A stretch of 14,118 nucleotides of DNA from an uncultured Verrucomicrobiales bacterium (GCA_937983475.1 CALJZV010000185.1:1-14118); one strand, 5' to 3'. Positions 1-7,152 are shown, counted from the first letter of the stretch. Numbers and translations: made by a program. The notes: generated from the letters alone by a model not told the origin.

Positions 1-1211
1 CAAATGAAGCCATTCTTGCGCTGTTCAAGTCGCCGGAACCTTGGAATCGGAAAATGGTTTCCGCCGACATCCTGCCGCGCCTGGCCCGGCGCTATGCGGT
101 GGAAGGCAAACGGCAAGACCTGCTGCTCTGCGCTCAACTGTTTCGCGCCGCGCCGACACCGCAGCATGCCGCGCCGTTGATGCAGGGTTTTGAAGAAGCG
201 TTTCGCGGCCGCGCGATGACCGGCCTGCCCGAGGAATTGATTGCCGCCATCAGCGCCTCTGGACAGGCGCCGTTGATTTTCCGGGTCAAACAAGGCGACA
301 CCAACGCCGTGAGCGAGGCCATCGGCCTAATGCAAAATGCAAAAACCAAGCCGGAGGAACGGGTCGTTTTTGTCCGCGCGTTCGGAGAAACACGCCAACC
401 GGCCGCTGTTCCGGCGCTGCTGTCCGTGCTCGCGCCGGAAAACGATTCCGCGCTGCGCAAAGCCGCTTTGGTTTCTCTCGCCACCTACGATAACGACGCA
501 ATCGCCGCCAAAGTTTTGGAACTCTTGCCGTCTCTCTCTGGCGATGTGCGGACCGCTGCGTTGACGATGCTGGCCAGCCGTCCGCGTTGGAGCGCGCAAT
601 GGCTGGCTGCCATTGAAAAAGAAAAATTTTCGGGAGCTGAAGTTCCAGCCGACATTGCAGAGCAGTTGCGTTCGAGCCGGGATGAGCAGGTGAAGGCGCT
701 CGCTGAAAAACTTTTCCCGAAACAAGAACCGGCGGTTGCTGCCGAGTTCAAGAAGCGGATTGCGGAAGTGGAGACCATTCTCAAGCGCGGCACGGGAAAT
801 CCGTATGCAGGCGAGGCGCTTTACATGAGCCGCTGCGCCAGTTGTCACAAGTTGTTTTTCAAAGGCACGGATGTCGGTCCTGATCTGACTCATTATCAGC
901 GTGACAACCTCGGCACCATGCTCACGAGCATCATCCATCCCAACGCCGAAATTCGCGAAGGTTACCAGGCTTACAATGTCGAAACCGCCGATGAACGGAG
1001 CCTGACTGGCTTCATCGTGGACCGCGACAATCAGGTGACAGTGCTGCGCGATTTGAGCGGCGAGAAAATCGCCTTGCGCGCGTCGGAAATCACCGAGGTG
1101 AGGCCAATGAGCCGCAGTTTGATGCCCGATGGTTTGCTTGATGACTTGAGCGAGCAGGAATTACGCGACCTTTTTGCTTACCTGCGCATCTCCCAGCCGA
1201 TTACAAAATAG
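1..1211 (+). CDS. PVC-type haem-binding (c-type cytochrome) protein with HEAT-like repeats, 5' partial
   Basis: The reading frame is open back to the left window edge (first complete codon at base 3), so this is the C-terminal ~402 residues of a longer protein; the ATG at 54 is probably internal. Bases ~330-600 encode alternating Ala/Leu helices that look like HEAT repeats (for example AVPALLSVLAPE and ALRKAALVSLA). The last ~125 residues form a cytochrome c-like domain. The haem-attachment motif CASCH is at bases 834-848, followed by GTDVGPDLT, and SLMPDGLL near 1122 supplies a probable axial Met. This order matches the Pirellula/Verrucomicrobium-type putative haem-binding domain, which usually follows a membrane-bound-dehydrogenase-like beta-propeller; that part would lie upstream. 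The likely role is extracytoplasmic electron transfer from a dehydrogenase domain, but the substrate cannot be inferred. The gene ends 21 bases before the convergent peptidase gene, with no obvious terminator between them. Confidence 0.9.
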   Translation, partial: NEAILALFKSPEPWNRKMVSADILPRLARRYAVEGKRQDLLLCAQLFRAAPTPQHAAPLMQGFEEAFRGRAMTGLPEELIAAISASGQAPLIFRVKQGDTNAVSEAIGLMQNAKTKPEERVVFVRAFGETRQPAAVPALLSVLAPENDSALRKAALVSLATYDNDAIAAKVLELLPSLSGDVRTAALTMLASRPRWSAQWLAAIEKEKFSGAEVPADIAEQLRSSRDEQVKALAEKLFPKQEPAVAAEFKKRIAEVETILKRGTGNPYAGEALYMSRCASCHKLFFKGTDVGPDLTHYQRDNLGTMLTSIIHPNAEIREGYQAYNVETADERSLTGFIVDRDNQVTVLRDLSGEKIALRASEITEVRPMSRSLMPDGLLDDLSEQELRDLFAYLRISQPITK

Positions 1212-1232
1212 ATTTATCCGCCCAAACCACTC

Positions 1233-2603
1233 TCAGCGCGGCAAGGTTTCTGGCATGTCGGCGATGATGTAGGCCATTACCGCCATCGCCGCCACGCAAA
1301 GGTTCAATTCGTGCGGGTCGAGCTTGTCGATCGTGTCCGCGTCGGTGTGGTGGTACCAGAAGTATTTGGTCTGGTCCACCAGCAGGTCCATGATCGGCAC
1401 GCCTTCGGGCAGCAATTGCGCAATATCCGCGCCGCTGGCGCCCAGCTTGATTTTTCCGGCCTCAATTCGCTCAAGGAGACTCCCGATTTGCCGGACGTAA
1501 TTCCCGGCCCGCTCACTGCCGGTAAAGGCAAACCCAAACGGCTTGAAAGGCCCATGGTCGGATTCAATGGCCAGCACATGCTTGTCCAGATGGGCCTTGT
1601 GGCGGTCACGATAACTTTTCGCGCCTTCAATCCCGTTTTCCTCATTGGTCCATAGCACCACCCGCAGCGTGCGTCGCGGTTTCAAACCCAGTTGCTTGAC
1701 CAACCGCACGGCTTCCCAGGCGGCAACGCAGCCGCCCCCGTCGTCCATCGCGCCCTGCCCCACGTCCCATGAATCTATGTGCCCGCTCACAAGGACGATT
1801 TCCTCCGGCTTCTCACGACCCACCAGTTCGGCAACAACATTTCGCGAGATGGCGTCCGGCAGCGTTTGCGCTTCCATCTTCAGGCGCACGGTCAGCTTTT
1901 GTCCGCGCTCCTGCATGCGCCGCAGCATTTCGGCGTCCTCCAAAGTGATGGCCGCATGGGGAATTTTCACGACGTCATTGCTGTAACGCATGCCGCCGGT
2001 GTGTGGCGTCTGCATGGAAAAAGGCCCGACAGATCGGATCAAGCTGGCAATGGCACCGGCTTTGGCGGCTTCAATGGCGCCGCGCGTGCGGATGGAAACC
2101 GTTTCGCCATATTCTGTGAAAGGCTGGTTAAACAGGATAATTTTTCCCTTGGCCTCGCCGGCGCGCTGCCGTAAGTCCTCGAATCCCGACACCACAAGCA
2201 CCTCTCCGGTGATTCCCTCCTTGGGCGTGCCGATGCTGCCGCCCAGACCGAGCATCGGCATGACATGGCGGCGCGGCGTGAGCAGTTCCAGCGATTCCTT
2301 GCCGCGCACCCAGTGAGGCACCTTGACCTCCTCCCCGCGCACATTCTCCAGGCCGTCCTTTTTCATTTCACTGAGGACCCAGTCGATGGCCGCCTCCAGG
2401 TTGGTGCTGCCGCTGAAGCGCGGGCCAAAGGTGTCGCACAATTCGGCCAACCGCTGGAATGCGAAGTTGGAATTGGTCGCCGCCGTGAAGATCCGGGTTG
2501 CCGTGCCCAAATACAACGGTTGCAGTTGCACGATGTTGGTTTCCGCGGACGCCACGCTGGCCGCAGAAAGGAGCAGTCCAAAAATCAATTGTTTCATAAT
2601 CAT
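1233..2603 (-). CDS. Secreted M28 family zinc peptidase, carboxypeptidase Q-like
   Basis: A 456-residue protein. A signal peptide spans residues 1-20 (MIMKQLIFGLLLSAASVASA, cleavage likely before E21). A PA-like insert covers about 130-245 and the M28 catalytic domain about 255-450. Candidate metal and catalytic residues, by comparison with M28 enzymes, are H275 and D277 (SGHIDSWD), D287 (AMDDGGG), E321/E322 (WTNEENG), D349 (ESDHG) and H418/H419 (FWYHHTDAD). Segments such as SWDVGQGAMDDGGG and the closing YIIADMPETLPR are strikingly like animal plasma glutamate carboxypeptidase (CPQ), so an exopeptidase or dipeptidase acting outside the cytoplasm is the best guess. The start could be the first ATG (2603) or the third codon (2597); neither has a clear Shine-Dalgarno. 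It is convergent with the cytochrome gene and divergent from anmK. Specificity is inferred only from family resemblance. Confidence 0.93.
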   Translation of the reverse strand: MIMKQLIFGLLLSAASVASAETNIVQLQPLYLGTATRIFTAATNSNFAFQRLAELCDTFGPRFSGSTNLEAAIDWVLSEMKKDGLENVRGEEVKVPHWVRGKESLELLTPRRHVMPMLGLGGSIGTPKEGITGEVLVVSGFEDLRQRAGEAKGKIILFNQPFTEYGETVSIRTRGAIEAAKAGAIASLIRSVGPFSMQTPHTGGMRYSNDVVKIPHAAITLEDAEMLRRMQERGQKLTVRLKMEAQTLPDAISRNVVAELVGREKPEEIVLVSGHIDSWDVGQGAMDDGGGCVAAWEAVRLVKQLGLKPRRTLRVVLWTNEENGIEGAKSYRDRHKAHLDKHVLAIESDHGPFKPFGFAFTGSERAGNYVRQIGSLLERIEAGKIKLGASGADIAQLLPEGVPIMDLLVDQTKYFWYHHTDADTIDKLDPHELNLCVAAMAVMAYIIADMPETLPR

Positions 2604-2634
2604 TTTGCCGGTGCCGCCAAAGGTTTATAGCGTA

Positions 2635-3774
2635 GTGCCTGTGCAGAAAACCAAAAAACTTCGTGTCCTGGGCATCATGTCCGGCACCAGCCTCGGCAGC
2701 GTGGATTACGCGCTGTGCGACATCAGCCCCGACCGGGTTCGCCTCGCCGAACTCTGGTCAGTCCATTATCCGCGCGCCCTGCAGGAACGCCTGCACCGTG
2801 CCGCCCGCGGGGACCTGAACAGTTGGGACATGGCGCAACTGCACCACGACTTAGGCCGGTTTTACGCCGCGCATGCGCAAAAGGGCCGCCATCGCCCGCA
2901 CCTGGCCGGAGTTCATGGACAGACTGTGTTTCATTTTCCCGACCGAAAGCGTCCTTCCACCCTGCAACTGGGCGAACCGGCCTATCTTGCCGAGGCGTTG
3001 CGCGTGCCCGTGGTGGCCAATTTTCGAGTGGCTGACCTTGCAGCGGGAGGCCAGGGCGCGCCCCTGGCAACGATCTTTCACCGGTTTGTTTTTGCCGAGC
3101 CGGGCCGCCATGTCTGCGTCAACAACCTCGGCGGCATCAGCAATGTCACGTCGCTGGACTGGCGGAAAAATAAAACCGCGTCCCAGCCCCGCATCATGGC
3201 GTTTGACACGGGCCCGGCGAACATGCTCATGGACTTTGCAATGCGTCATTATTCCGGCGGCAAATTGACTTATGACAAGCAAGGGCGCTGGGCCGCGCGT
3301 GGAAAACCATCCGAGGCGCTTCTGACTGCGTGGCTGAAGCATCCCTATTTCAGGAAAGCGCCGCCCAAGAGCACCGGGCGCGAGCTGTTTGGCGAGCCGT
3401 TTTTCACGGCAGCCTTGAGGAAAATGAAAAGCATGGACGCTCACGATGTCGTGGCCACGTTTACCGAGTTCACGGGTCGCTCGCTGGCGCTCAACTACAG
3501 GCTGCATCTTCCGACGGTTCCCCAGAAAGTGATTCTCACCGGCGGCGGCGGGGCCAATCCCGTTCTCGTGAAGGCCATACGCCGTGCGTTAAATGAAAGC
3601 GGAGTGCCTGTGGAGGTGCTGACCTGCGACACGCTCGGCTGGCCGGTGGAATCCATCGAGCCGGCGGCATTCGCGCTGCTGGCCTGGCTGCGCATTCACG
3701 GCGAGCCCGGCAACATTCCCGAGACAACCGGCGCTGGCCGTCCCGTGCTCTGCGGGCAAATTGTCGAGGCGTGA
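2635..3774 (+). CDS. anmK: Anhydro-N-acetylmuramic acid kinase
   Basis: AnmK uses ATP and water to cleave the 1,6-anhydro ring of anhydroMurNAc and phosphorylate it to MurNAc-6-phosphate, in cytosolic peptidoglycan recycling. With a GTG start at 2635 the product is 379 residues (E. coli AnmK is ~369). AAAGG at 2619-2623 sits 11 bases upstream. GTG at 2641 is the alternative; the frame stays open further left, but that part is antisense to the peptidase signal sequence. Motifs in order: GIMSGTSLGSVD (13-24), GVHGQT (92-97), FRVADLAAGGQGAPL (130-144), NNLGGISN (163-170), DTGPAN (191-196, with D191 matching the catalytic base), PKSTGRE (244-250), GGGGANP (303-309) and IEPAAFALLA (341-350). Odd points: the usual GTSxDG loop reads GTSLGS, DTGPGN reads DTGPAN, and the common ADFR reads ANFR. 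The fold assignment is firm; full activity is less certain. Confidence 0.93.
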   Translation: MPVQKTKKLRVLGIMSGTSLGSVDYALCDISPDRVRLAELWSVHYPRALQERLHRAARGDLNSWDMAQLHHDLGRFYAAHAQKGRHRPHLAGVHGQTVFHFPDRKRPSTLQLGEPAYLAEALRVPVVANFRVADLAAGGQGAPLATIFHRFVFAEPGRHVCVNNLGGISNVTSLDWRKNKTASQPRIMAFDTGPANMLMDFAMRHYSGGKLTYDKQGRWAARGKPSEALLTAWLKHPYFRKAPPKSTGRELFGEPFFTAALRKMKSMDAHDVVATFTEFTGRSLALNYRLHLPTVPQKVILTGGGGANPVLVKAIRRALNESGVPVEVLTCDTLGWPVESIEPAAFALLAWLRIHGEPGNIPETTGAGRPVLCGQIVEA

Positions 3775-3926
3775 CCTGGGGGAGAAAACCGAGCCGGAGT
3801 CACTGGCTGCCTGTCAGCGACTTCAAGCATTTCGCGCCACCGTTCCGGAGTGCGCCGACCTGACGGCGCTGTGGGCCAAGGCGCCCTGGTGCCGCCGGGG
3901 AAACAGGCTCCAAGCCGGTTTGTTGT

Positions 3927-3946
3927 TTGGGCGTCAAGCCGCCCAA
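3927..3946. repeat. Inverted repeat, 7-bp stem
   Basis: TTGGGCG (3927-3933) and CGCCCAA (3940-3946) are perfect reverse complements around a 6-base spacer. No T-run follows, so it does not look like an intrinsic terminator for anmK. Confidence 0.6.
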
Positions 3947-3952
3947 GGAAAA

Positions 3953-3970
3953 GCGGTGCCAGGGCACCGC
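3953..3970. repeat. Inverted repeat, 8-bp arms
   Basis: GCGGTGCC (3953-3960) and GGCACCGC (3963-3970) are perfect reverse complements separated by two bases; in RNA or single-stranded DNA the inner pairs would open to form the loop. It lies six bases after the preceding hairpin. Confidence 0.6.
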
Positions 3971-4026
3971 ACTCCAAATGCTGGCGCGGATAGCAGACAG
4001 CCGGTCCAGCGCGAAGCGTTTGGACT

Positions 4027-4044
4027 GCGGCGATTGATCGCCGC
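4027..4044. repeat. Inverted repeat, 8-bp arms
   Basis: GCGGCGAT (4027-4034) and ATCGCCGC (4037-4044) are perfect reverse complements separated by TG. Nearby TTTGG words occur before and after the hairpin (around 4019-4023 and 4045-4049), giving it a bounded, unit-like look. Confidence 0.6.
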
Positions 4045-4065
4045 TTTGGCCGGTTCCTGGACCTA

Positions 4066-4129
4066 CGAGCTCCCGTGAGTCCGACTTTTCATTTTGCCGA
4101 AAGAATATGGGGTTCGTGGAACTCACCCC
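4066..4129. repeat. Direct repeat, copy A (64 bases)
   Basis: Begins CGAGCTCCCGTGAGTCCGAC and ends TTCGTGGAACTCACCCC. It matches the segment at 4151-4214 at roughly 80% of positions by eye, with identical or nearly identical ends and a diverged middle. Start-to-start spacing of the two copies is 85 bases. Confidence 0.65.
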
Positions 4130-4150
4130 TCCGGCTATGAAGTGGAGGGA

Positions 4151-4214
4151 CGAGCTCCCGCGAGTCCGACTTGTTCATTTCATTGAAAGGATTGGGATTC
4201 GTGGAAATCACCCC
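4151..4214. repeat. Direct repeat, copy B (64 bases)
   Basis: Begins CGAGCTCCCGCGAGTCCGAC and ends TTCGTGGAAATCACCCC, the counterpart of 4066-4129. Its last three bases start the hairpin at 4212-4234. Confidence 0.65.
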
Positions 4215-4234
4215 GAGTAGAAACGCTGCTCGGG
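4212..4234. repeat. Inverted repeat, 9-bp stem with one wobble pair
   Basis: CCCGAGTAG (4212-4220) pairs with CTGCTCGGG (4226-4234) around loop AAACG, with one T-G wobble. It directly overlaps the end of direct-repeat copy B. No T-run follows. Confidence 0.5.
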
Positions 4235-4402
4235 ATACAACGCCGGAACCAGATGGGTGACTGAAACGCATCCGCCAACAACAACCAAAATGACAGGAAG
4301 GAATCGCGCCTTGAACGCCGCCCGCCAAAACGGCCAAAGACAAAGACAGCTTTAAAAAAAAGAAAGGCTGGCTGACGGAAACCTATTTTTGCAATTGACC
4401 GG

Positions 4403-4843
4403 TCAAGCTGATGGGCGACCCCTATACGTGTAGGGATTCGTTTCGGTCGTCAAATCTTTGACAGTGATCTTAGCCACTTCAGACCAACAGGCGTTCAGCA
4501 GGGCAAATTGTTTCGAGTAGTCCGCGGGAAGATTTTCAAGTGGATACTTTACGTGATGCCAATGCGAACGCTTTTGCCCCTCGTCTTTCCATGCGGCGAT
4601 AACGATCTGAAATCGAACCGGCGGAACTTCCATCGAGTTATCCTTCCACGTTGGAACAATAGAGACACGGCGATAAATCCCATCAGGGCCCTTTGCCTTT
4701 ACCGAACGGATAGGCCAGTCATGATCGTAAATTGTGATTGAGCCATTCGTTACAAGCGCAAGCCCTTAAATGGCTTGGTCAAGCTGAGACAAGTTTGTCT
4801 CCAGCTTTCGCTTGAAAGCCGATGATGGATAATCGGTATTCAT
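4403..4843 (-). pseudogene. Unrecognised small gene interrupted by an in-frame TAA
   Basis: Reading the minus strand, an ATG at 4843 opens a frame starting MNTDYPSSAFKRKLETNLSQ and stops at a TAA (complement of 4766-4768) after 25 codons. The same frame then continues open for 120 codons to a TGA at 4403-4405. The downstream part looks protein-like (DHDWPIRSVKAKGPDG, VRFQIVIAAWKDEGQKR, HVKYPLENLPADYSKQF). No ATG, GTG or TTG occurs in frame between the stop and the ATG at 4633, so restarting would lose ~44 residues. The simplest reading is a ~146-codon gene broken by one nonsense codon; a sequencing error or a genuine short protein from 4633 (76 residues) are alternatives. I do not recognise the family, and no signal peptide or membrane segment is visible. 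Confidence 0.4.
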
Positions 4844-4853
4844 ATTCCACTCG

Positions 4854-5030
4854 TCAGAGGTCGGGTCTTGGTATTGGCAACTCATATGTGGGTTTTTGCT
4901 GTACAAAAACATTGCCGGTCCGGTTGGCCACCAGGTCGGGGTTGGTTCCGTTGTTGAGCACGCCCAGCACAGCGAGCGCAGGATACGCCGGGCCGCTCCC
5001 GTTGGCAACGGGCGTTTCCACCGCCGGGAA
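4854..5030 (-). pseudogene. Short protein-like open frame, possible gene remnant
   Basis: The minus-strand frame between stops at 5031-5033 and 4854-4856 encodes 58 residues including PVANGSGPAYPALAVLGVLN and NPDLVANRTGNVFVQ. Its composition (regular Ala/Leu/Val/Gly/Asn pattern) looks more protein-like than the overlapping + strand frame. A GTG lies near its start, but no ribosome binding site is evident. It ends 10 bases before the ATG of the interrupted gene at 4843, so the two may be fragments of one degraded locus. No family was recognised. The remaining bases up to 5078 show nothing except the start region of the next gene. Confidence 0.25.
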
Positions 5031-5078
5031 TCACTTTGGAGTAGAGTGAAAGGCGCGGGTTCAGTAGGTTCACCCCTC

Positions 5079-6836
5079 ATGAGCTTCCGATTCGACATCT
5101 TCGCCATCGTTTTGATTCTCTGGCTGGCAAATCCGGTTCAAGCCGAGGACAAGGTTGCCGCCCCGTTGCCGGAGAGGGAGAAGTTCCAGCTCTACCTTCT
5201 CATGGGGCAATCGAACATGGCCGGCGCCAACACGCCCGAAGAGGAGGATAAAAAGCCGCATCCGCGCGTGATGATGTTCACGGCGGAAGAGCAATGGAAA
5301 GTAGCCGCCGACCCGGTGCATCGGCGCAATCAAGGCGGGGTCGGCCCAGGGCATTCATTTGGAAAAAACATGGCGGAAAGCCAGCCGCAAATTTCTTTCG
5401 GGCTGATCCCCTGCGCTGTGGGCGGCACTCCGTTGTCACGGTGGGAGCGGGGCGGCGACCTGTATTCCAATGCCGTCCGGCGCGCGCGGCTCGCGATGAA
5501 AAACGGAACCCTGGCTGGCATCCTCTGGCACCAGGGCGAAGCGGACAGCAAAACTTCTGAGACGGCTTATTCCTATGGCGACCGCTTGGCGAAAATGATC
5601 GGCAATATCCGCGACGATTTAAATTCGCCCAATCTGCCATTTGTCGTCGGCCAGATCGGCCATTTTACTTACACCCATCGCGAAAACCGCTTTCCCTTCG
5701 CCAAAACCGTCAACAGCGCCATTGCAGGGATTCCGAGCCGGGTGCCCTTCACCGCCTGCGTTCTGGCGACGAACCTCGCGCACACCGGTGACGAGGTGCA
5801 TTTCACCGCCGCAGCCCAGCGCGAGATGGGACGGCGTTACGCGGAGGAGATGCTCCAGTTGCAAACGGTGCTTTATCCCCTGGCATCGCGAAGCAACACG
5901 GTGGATTACCCGCGAGTCGATGTCGCGCCTTGGTATGAAGTGGATCCCAACTGGCCGCAACGGCCCGCGGACATATCCTGGGGACACGTTCCCGGCGTCG
6001 TGGTGGACCACGCGGACAACGTATGGATCTACACGCGAACCAATCCCACGGTGCAGGTTTATGCGGCAGATGGGCGATACCTGTTTGGCTGGGAGAACAA
6101 GAACACCAATGCCATCGCGCATGGCATCAAGATCGATCGCGATGGCAACATCTGGCTTGTGGATGCCGGCTTGCACATCGCGCGAAAGCATTCCCCGGAC
6201 GGCAACGTCCTGTTGACGCTGGGCACCGAAGGCGTCCATGGCGAGGATGGTTCCCATTTCAACAAGCCGACCGACATCGCCTTCGCCAGCAATGGCGATA
6301 TTTTCGTCGCGGACGGGTACAACAACAGCCGCATCGCGCATTTCGACAAGAGCGGGAAGTTCATCAAATCCTGGGGCACGATGGGCACCGAACCGGGGCG
6401 CTTCAGCATTCCGCACGCCATTGCGATCGATTCCAGGGATCGGATTTATGTCGCGGATCGGAACAATGTGCGCGTTCAAGTCTTTGACACTTCCGGCAAA
6501 CTGCTCGATGTCTGGCGCGACATCATCGTGCCCTGGGGATTCTGCATTACGCCGAGCGACGAAATCTGGGTCTGCGGCTCCTCGCCGATGCCCTGGCGAT
6601 TCGATCCGAAGTACGCCGCCGCTCCACTGGGTTGTCCGCCAAAAGATCAGGTTTTCATGAAGTTCAACACCGACGGAAAACTGCTTCAGCTCTGGACCGC
6701 GCCCAAGGCCGAGGATGGCAACGAAAAGCCGGGGGAACTCAACTGGCTGCACGCCGTGGCCCTGGACTCCAAAGGAAACATTTTTGCGGGCGACATCATT
6801 GGCCAACGTGTGCAGAAGTTCATTCGCAGAAATTAA
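5079..6836 (+). CDS. Secreted SASA/SGNH-type acetylesterase fused to an NHL beta-propeller
   Basis: The product is 585 residues from ATG 5079. This start is chosen because a signal peptide follows at once (residues 1-22, cleavage after NPVQA); the frame is open further left but that part reads as non-protein. A weak TAGGT lies about 10 bases upstream. Residues ~35-265 form a sialate O-acetylesterase-like SGNH domain: GQSNMAG (43-49, nucleophile S45), GGTPLSRW (115-122), LWHQGEADS (149-157) and GDEVHFT (237-243, acid/base D238 and H241). Residues ~285-585 contain NHL-type repeats: DGNIWLVDAG, NGDIFVADGYNNSRI, RDRIYVADRNNVRVQVFD and KGNIFAGDIIGQRVQKF. The second half recalls the propeller of peptidyl-alpha-hydroxyglycine alpha-amidating lyases, but lyase activity cannot be claimed. 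The likely role is extracytoplasmic deacetylation of a carbohydrate, with the propeller for binding or a second activity. Confidence 0.9.
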   Translation: MSFRFDIFAIVLILWLANPVQAEDKVAAPLPEREKFQLYLLMGQSNMAGANTPEEEDKKPHPRVMMFTAEEQWKVAADPVHRRNQGGVGPGHSFGKNMAESQPQISFGLIPCAVGGTPLSRWERGGDLYSNAVRRARLAMKNGTLAGILWHQGEADSKTSETAYSYGDRLAKMIGNIRDDLNSPNLPFVVGQIGHFTYTHRENRFPFAKTVNSAIAGIPSRVPFTACVLATNLAHTGDEVHFTAAAQREMGRRYAEEMLQLQTVLYPLASRSNTVDYPRVDVAPWYEVDPNWPQRPADISWGHVPGVVVDHADNVWIYTRTNPTVQVYAADGRYLFGWENKNTNAIAHGIKIDRDGNIWLVDAGLHIARKHSPDGNVLLTLGTEGVHGEDGSHFNKPTDIAFASNGDIFVADGYNNSRIAHFDKSGKFIKSWGTMGTEPGRFSIPHAIAIDSRDRIYVADRNNVRVQVFDTSGKLLDVWRDIIVPWGFCITPSDEIWVCGSSPMPWRFDPKYAAAPLGCPPKDQVFMKFNTDGKLLQLWTAPKAEDGNEKPGELNWLHAVALDSKGNIFAGDIIGQRVQKFIRRN

Positions 6837-7152
6837 ACCCACCTCAATTTGAAGCGCAACAATGACATTCCTCCCTGCGTTTCGGGCATGGGAATGCTTG
6901 TGGGCGCTTTCTAAACAGGGTTGGAAATCAGGAAAGGATTTGAGGACTTTTGCCATCAGAAATACTTCCATTCTTTCACCCCTGAAGGCATGTAAACAGA
7001 AATAGTACTCGCCTTTTGGTAGTAGTTGAGCTACAGAAAGATCAATTCCCGTTCAACATGACCGTTGATCCGTTAGTCCTTCTGGCCTGTACGCGCATGC
7101 GTAATTCTCATTATTTTCCCCTAAACAGCTTAACAACACACCCAAGCCACAT
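6837..7152. other. Intergenic region between two secreted-protein genes
   Basis: There are 316 bases with no convincing open frame on either strand. An 8-base palindrome CGCATGCG lies at 7094-7101, but nothing else ties it to regulation. No terminator with a T-tail was found after 6836 and no well-spaced -35/-10 pair before 7153. The lower GC than in the flanking genes fits a promoter/leader region. Confidence 0.5.

Larger units (their letters stand above)
3775..4402. repeat. Gene-free block of hairpins and degenerate repeats
   Basis: No open frame here looks like protein; the frames present are low-quality and follow the repeats. Short inverted repeats are listed separately (3927-3946, 3953-3970, 4027-4044, 4212-4234), as is an imperfect 64-base direct repeat (4066-4129 and 4151-4214). 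Stretches such as the bases around 4019-4050 and 4151-4169 resemble, from memory and unverified, intergenic repeats scattered through verrucomicrobial genomes. Bases ~4235-4402 show no further structure apart from an A-rich run near 4352-4366. No transposase, terminal inverted repeats or target duplications are visible. Confidence 0.55.

Noticed and set aside
2323..2634. N-terminal extension of the anmK frame to ATG 2323
   Set aside because: This part is antisense to the start of the M28 peptidase, and AnmK homology begins just after 2635.
3760..3800. Terminator after anmK
   Set aside because: No stem followed by a T-run was found near the stop; the nearest hairpin (3927-3946) is ~150 bases away and lacks a T-tail.
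3775..4300. CRISPR array or insertion sequence
   Set aside because: Only two diverged direct repeats, no regular spacers, no cas genes, no transposase and no terminal inverted repeats with target duplications.
4089..4343. 84-codon minus-strand open frame in the repeat block
   Set aside because: Its translation repeats the word KSDSRELV-like because it reads through the direct repeats; similar words appear in another frame nearby (3800-4126), so the repeats rather than a gene explain it.
4896..5078. N-terminal extension of the esterase frame to an upstream ATG at 4896
   Set aside because: The extension has no protein character and would place the obvious signal peptide at residues ~62-83; ATG 5079 fits much better.
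5619..6971. 450-codon open frame on the minus strand opposite the esterase/NHL gene
   Set aside because: It mirrors a well-supported + strand gene with clear domains and a signal peptide; its translation shows no motif and its composition is that of a GC-rich antisense frame.
6837..7152. tRNA or riboswitch in the intergenic region
   Set aside because: I could not trace a cloverleaf or a recognisable riboswitch core; only an 8-base palindrome was seen.
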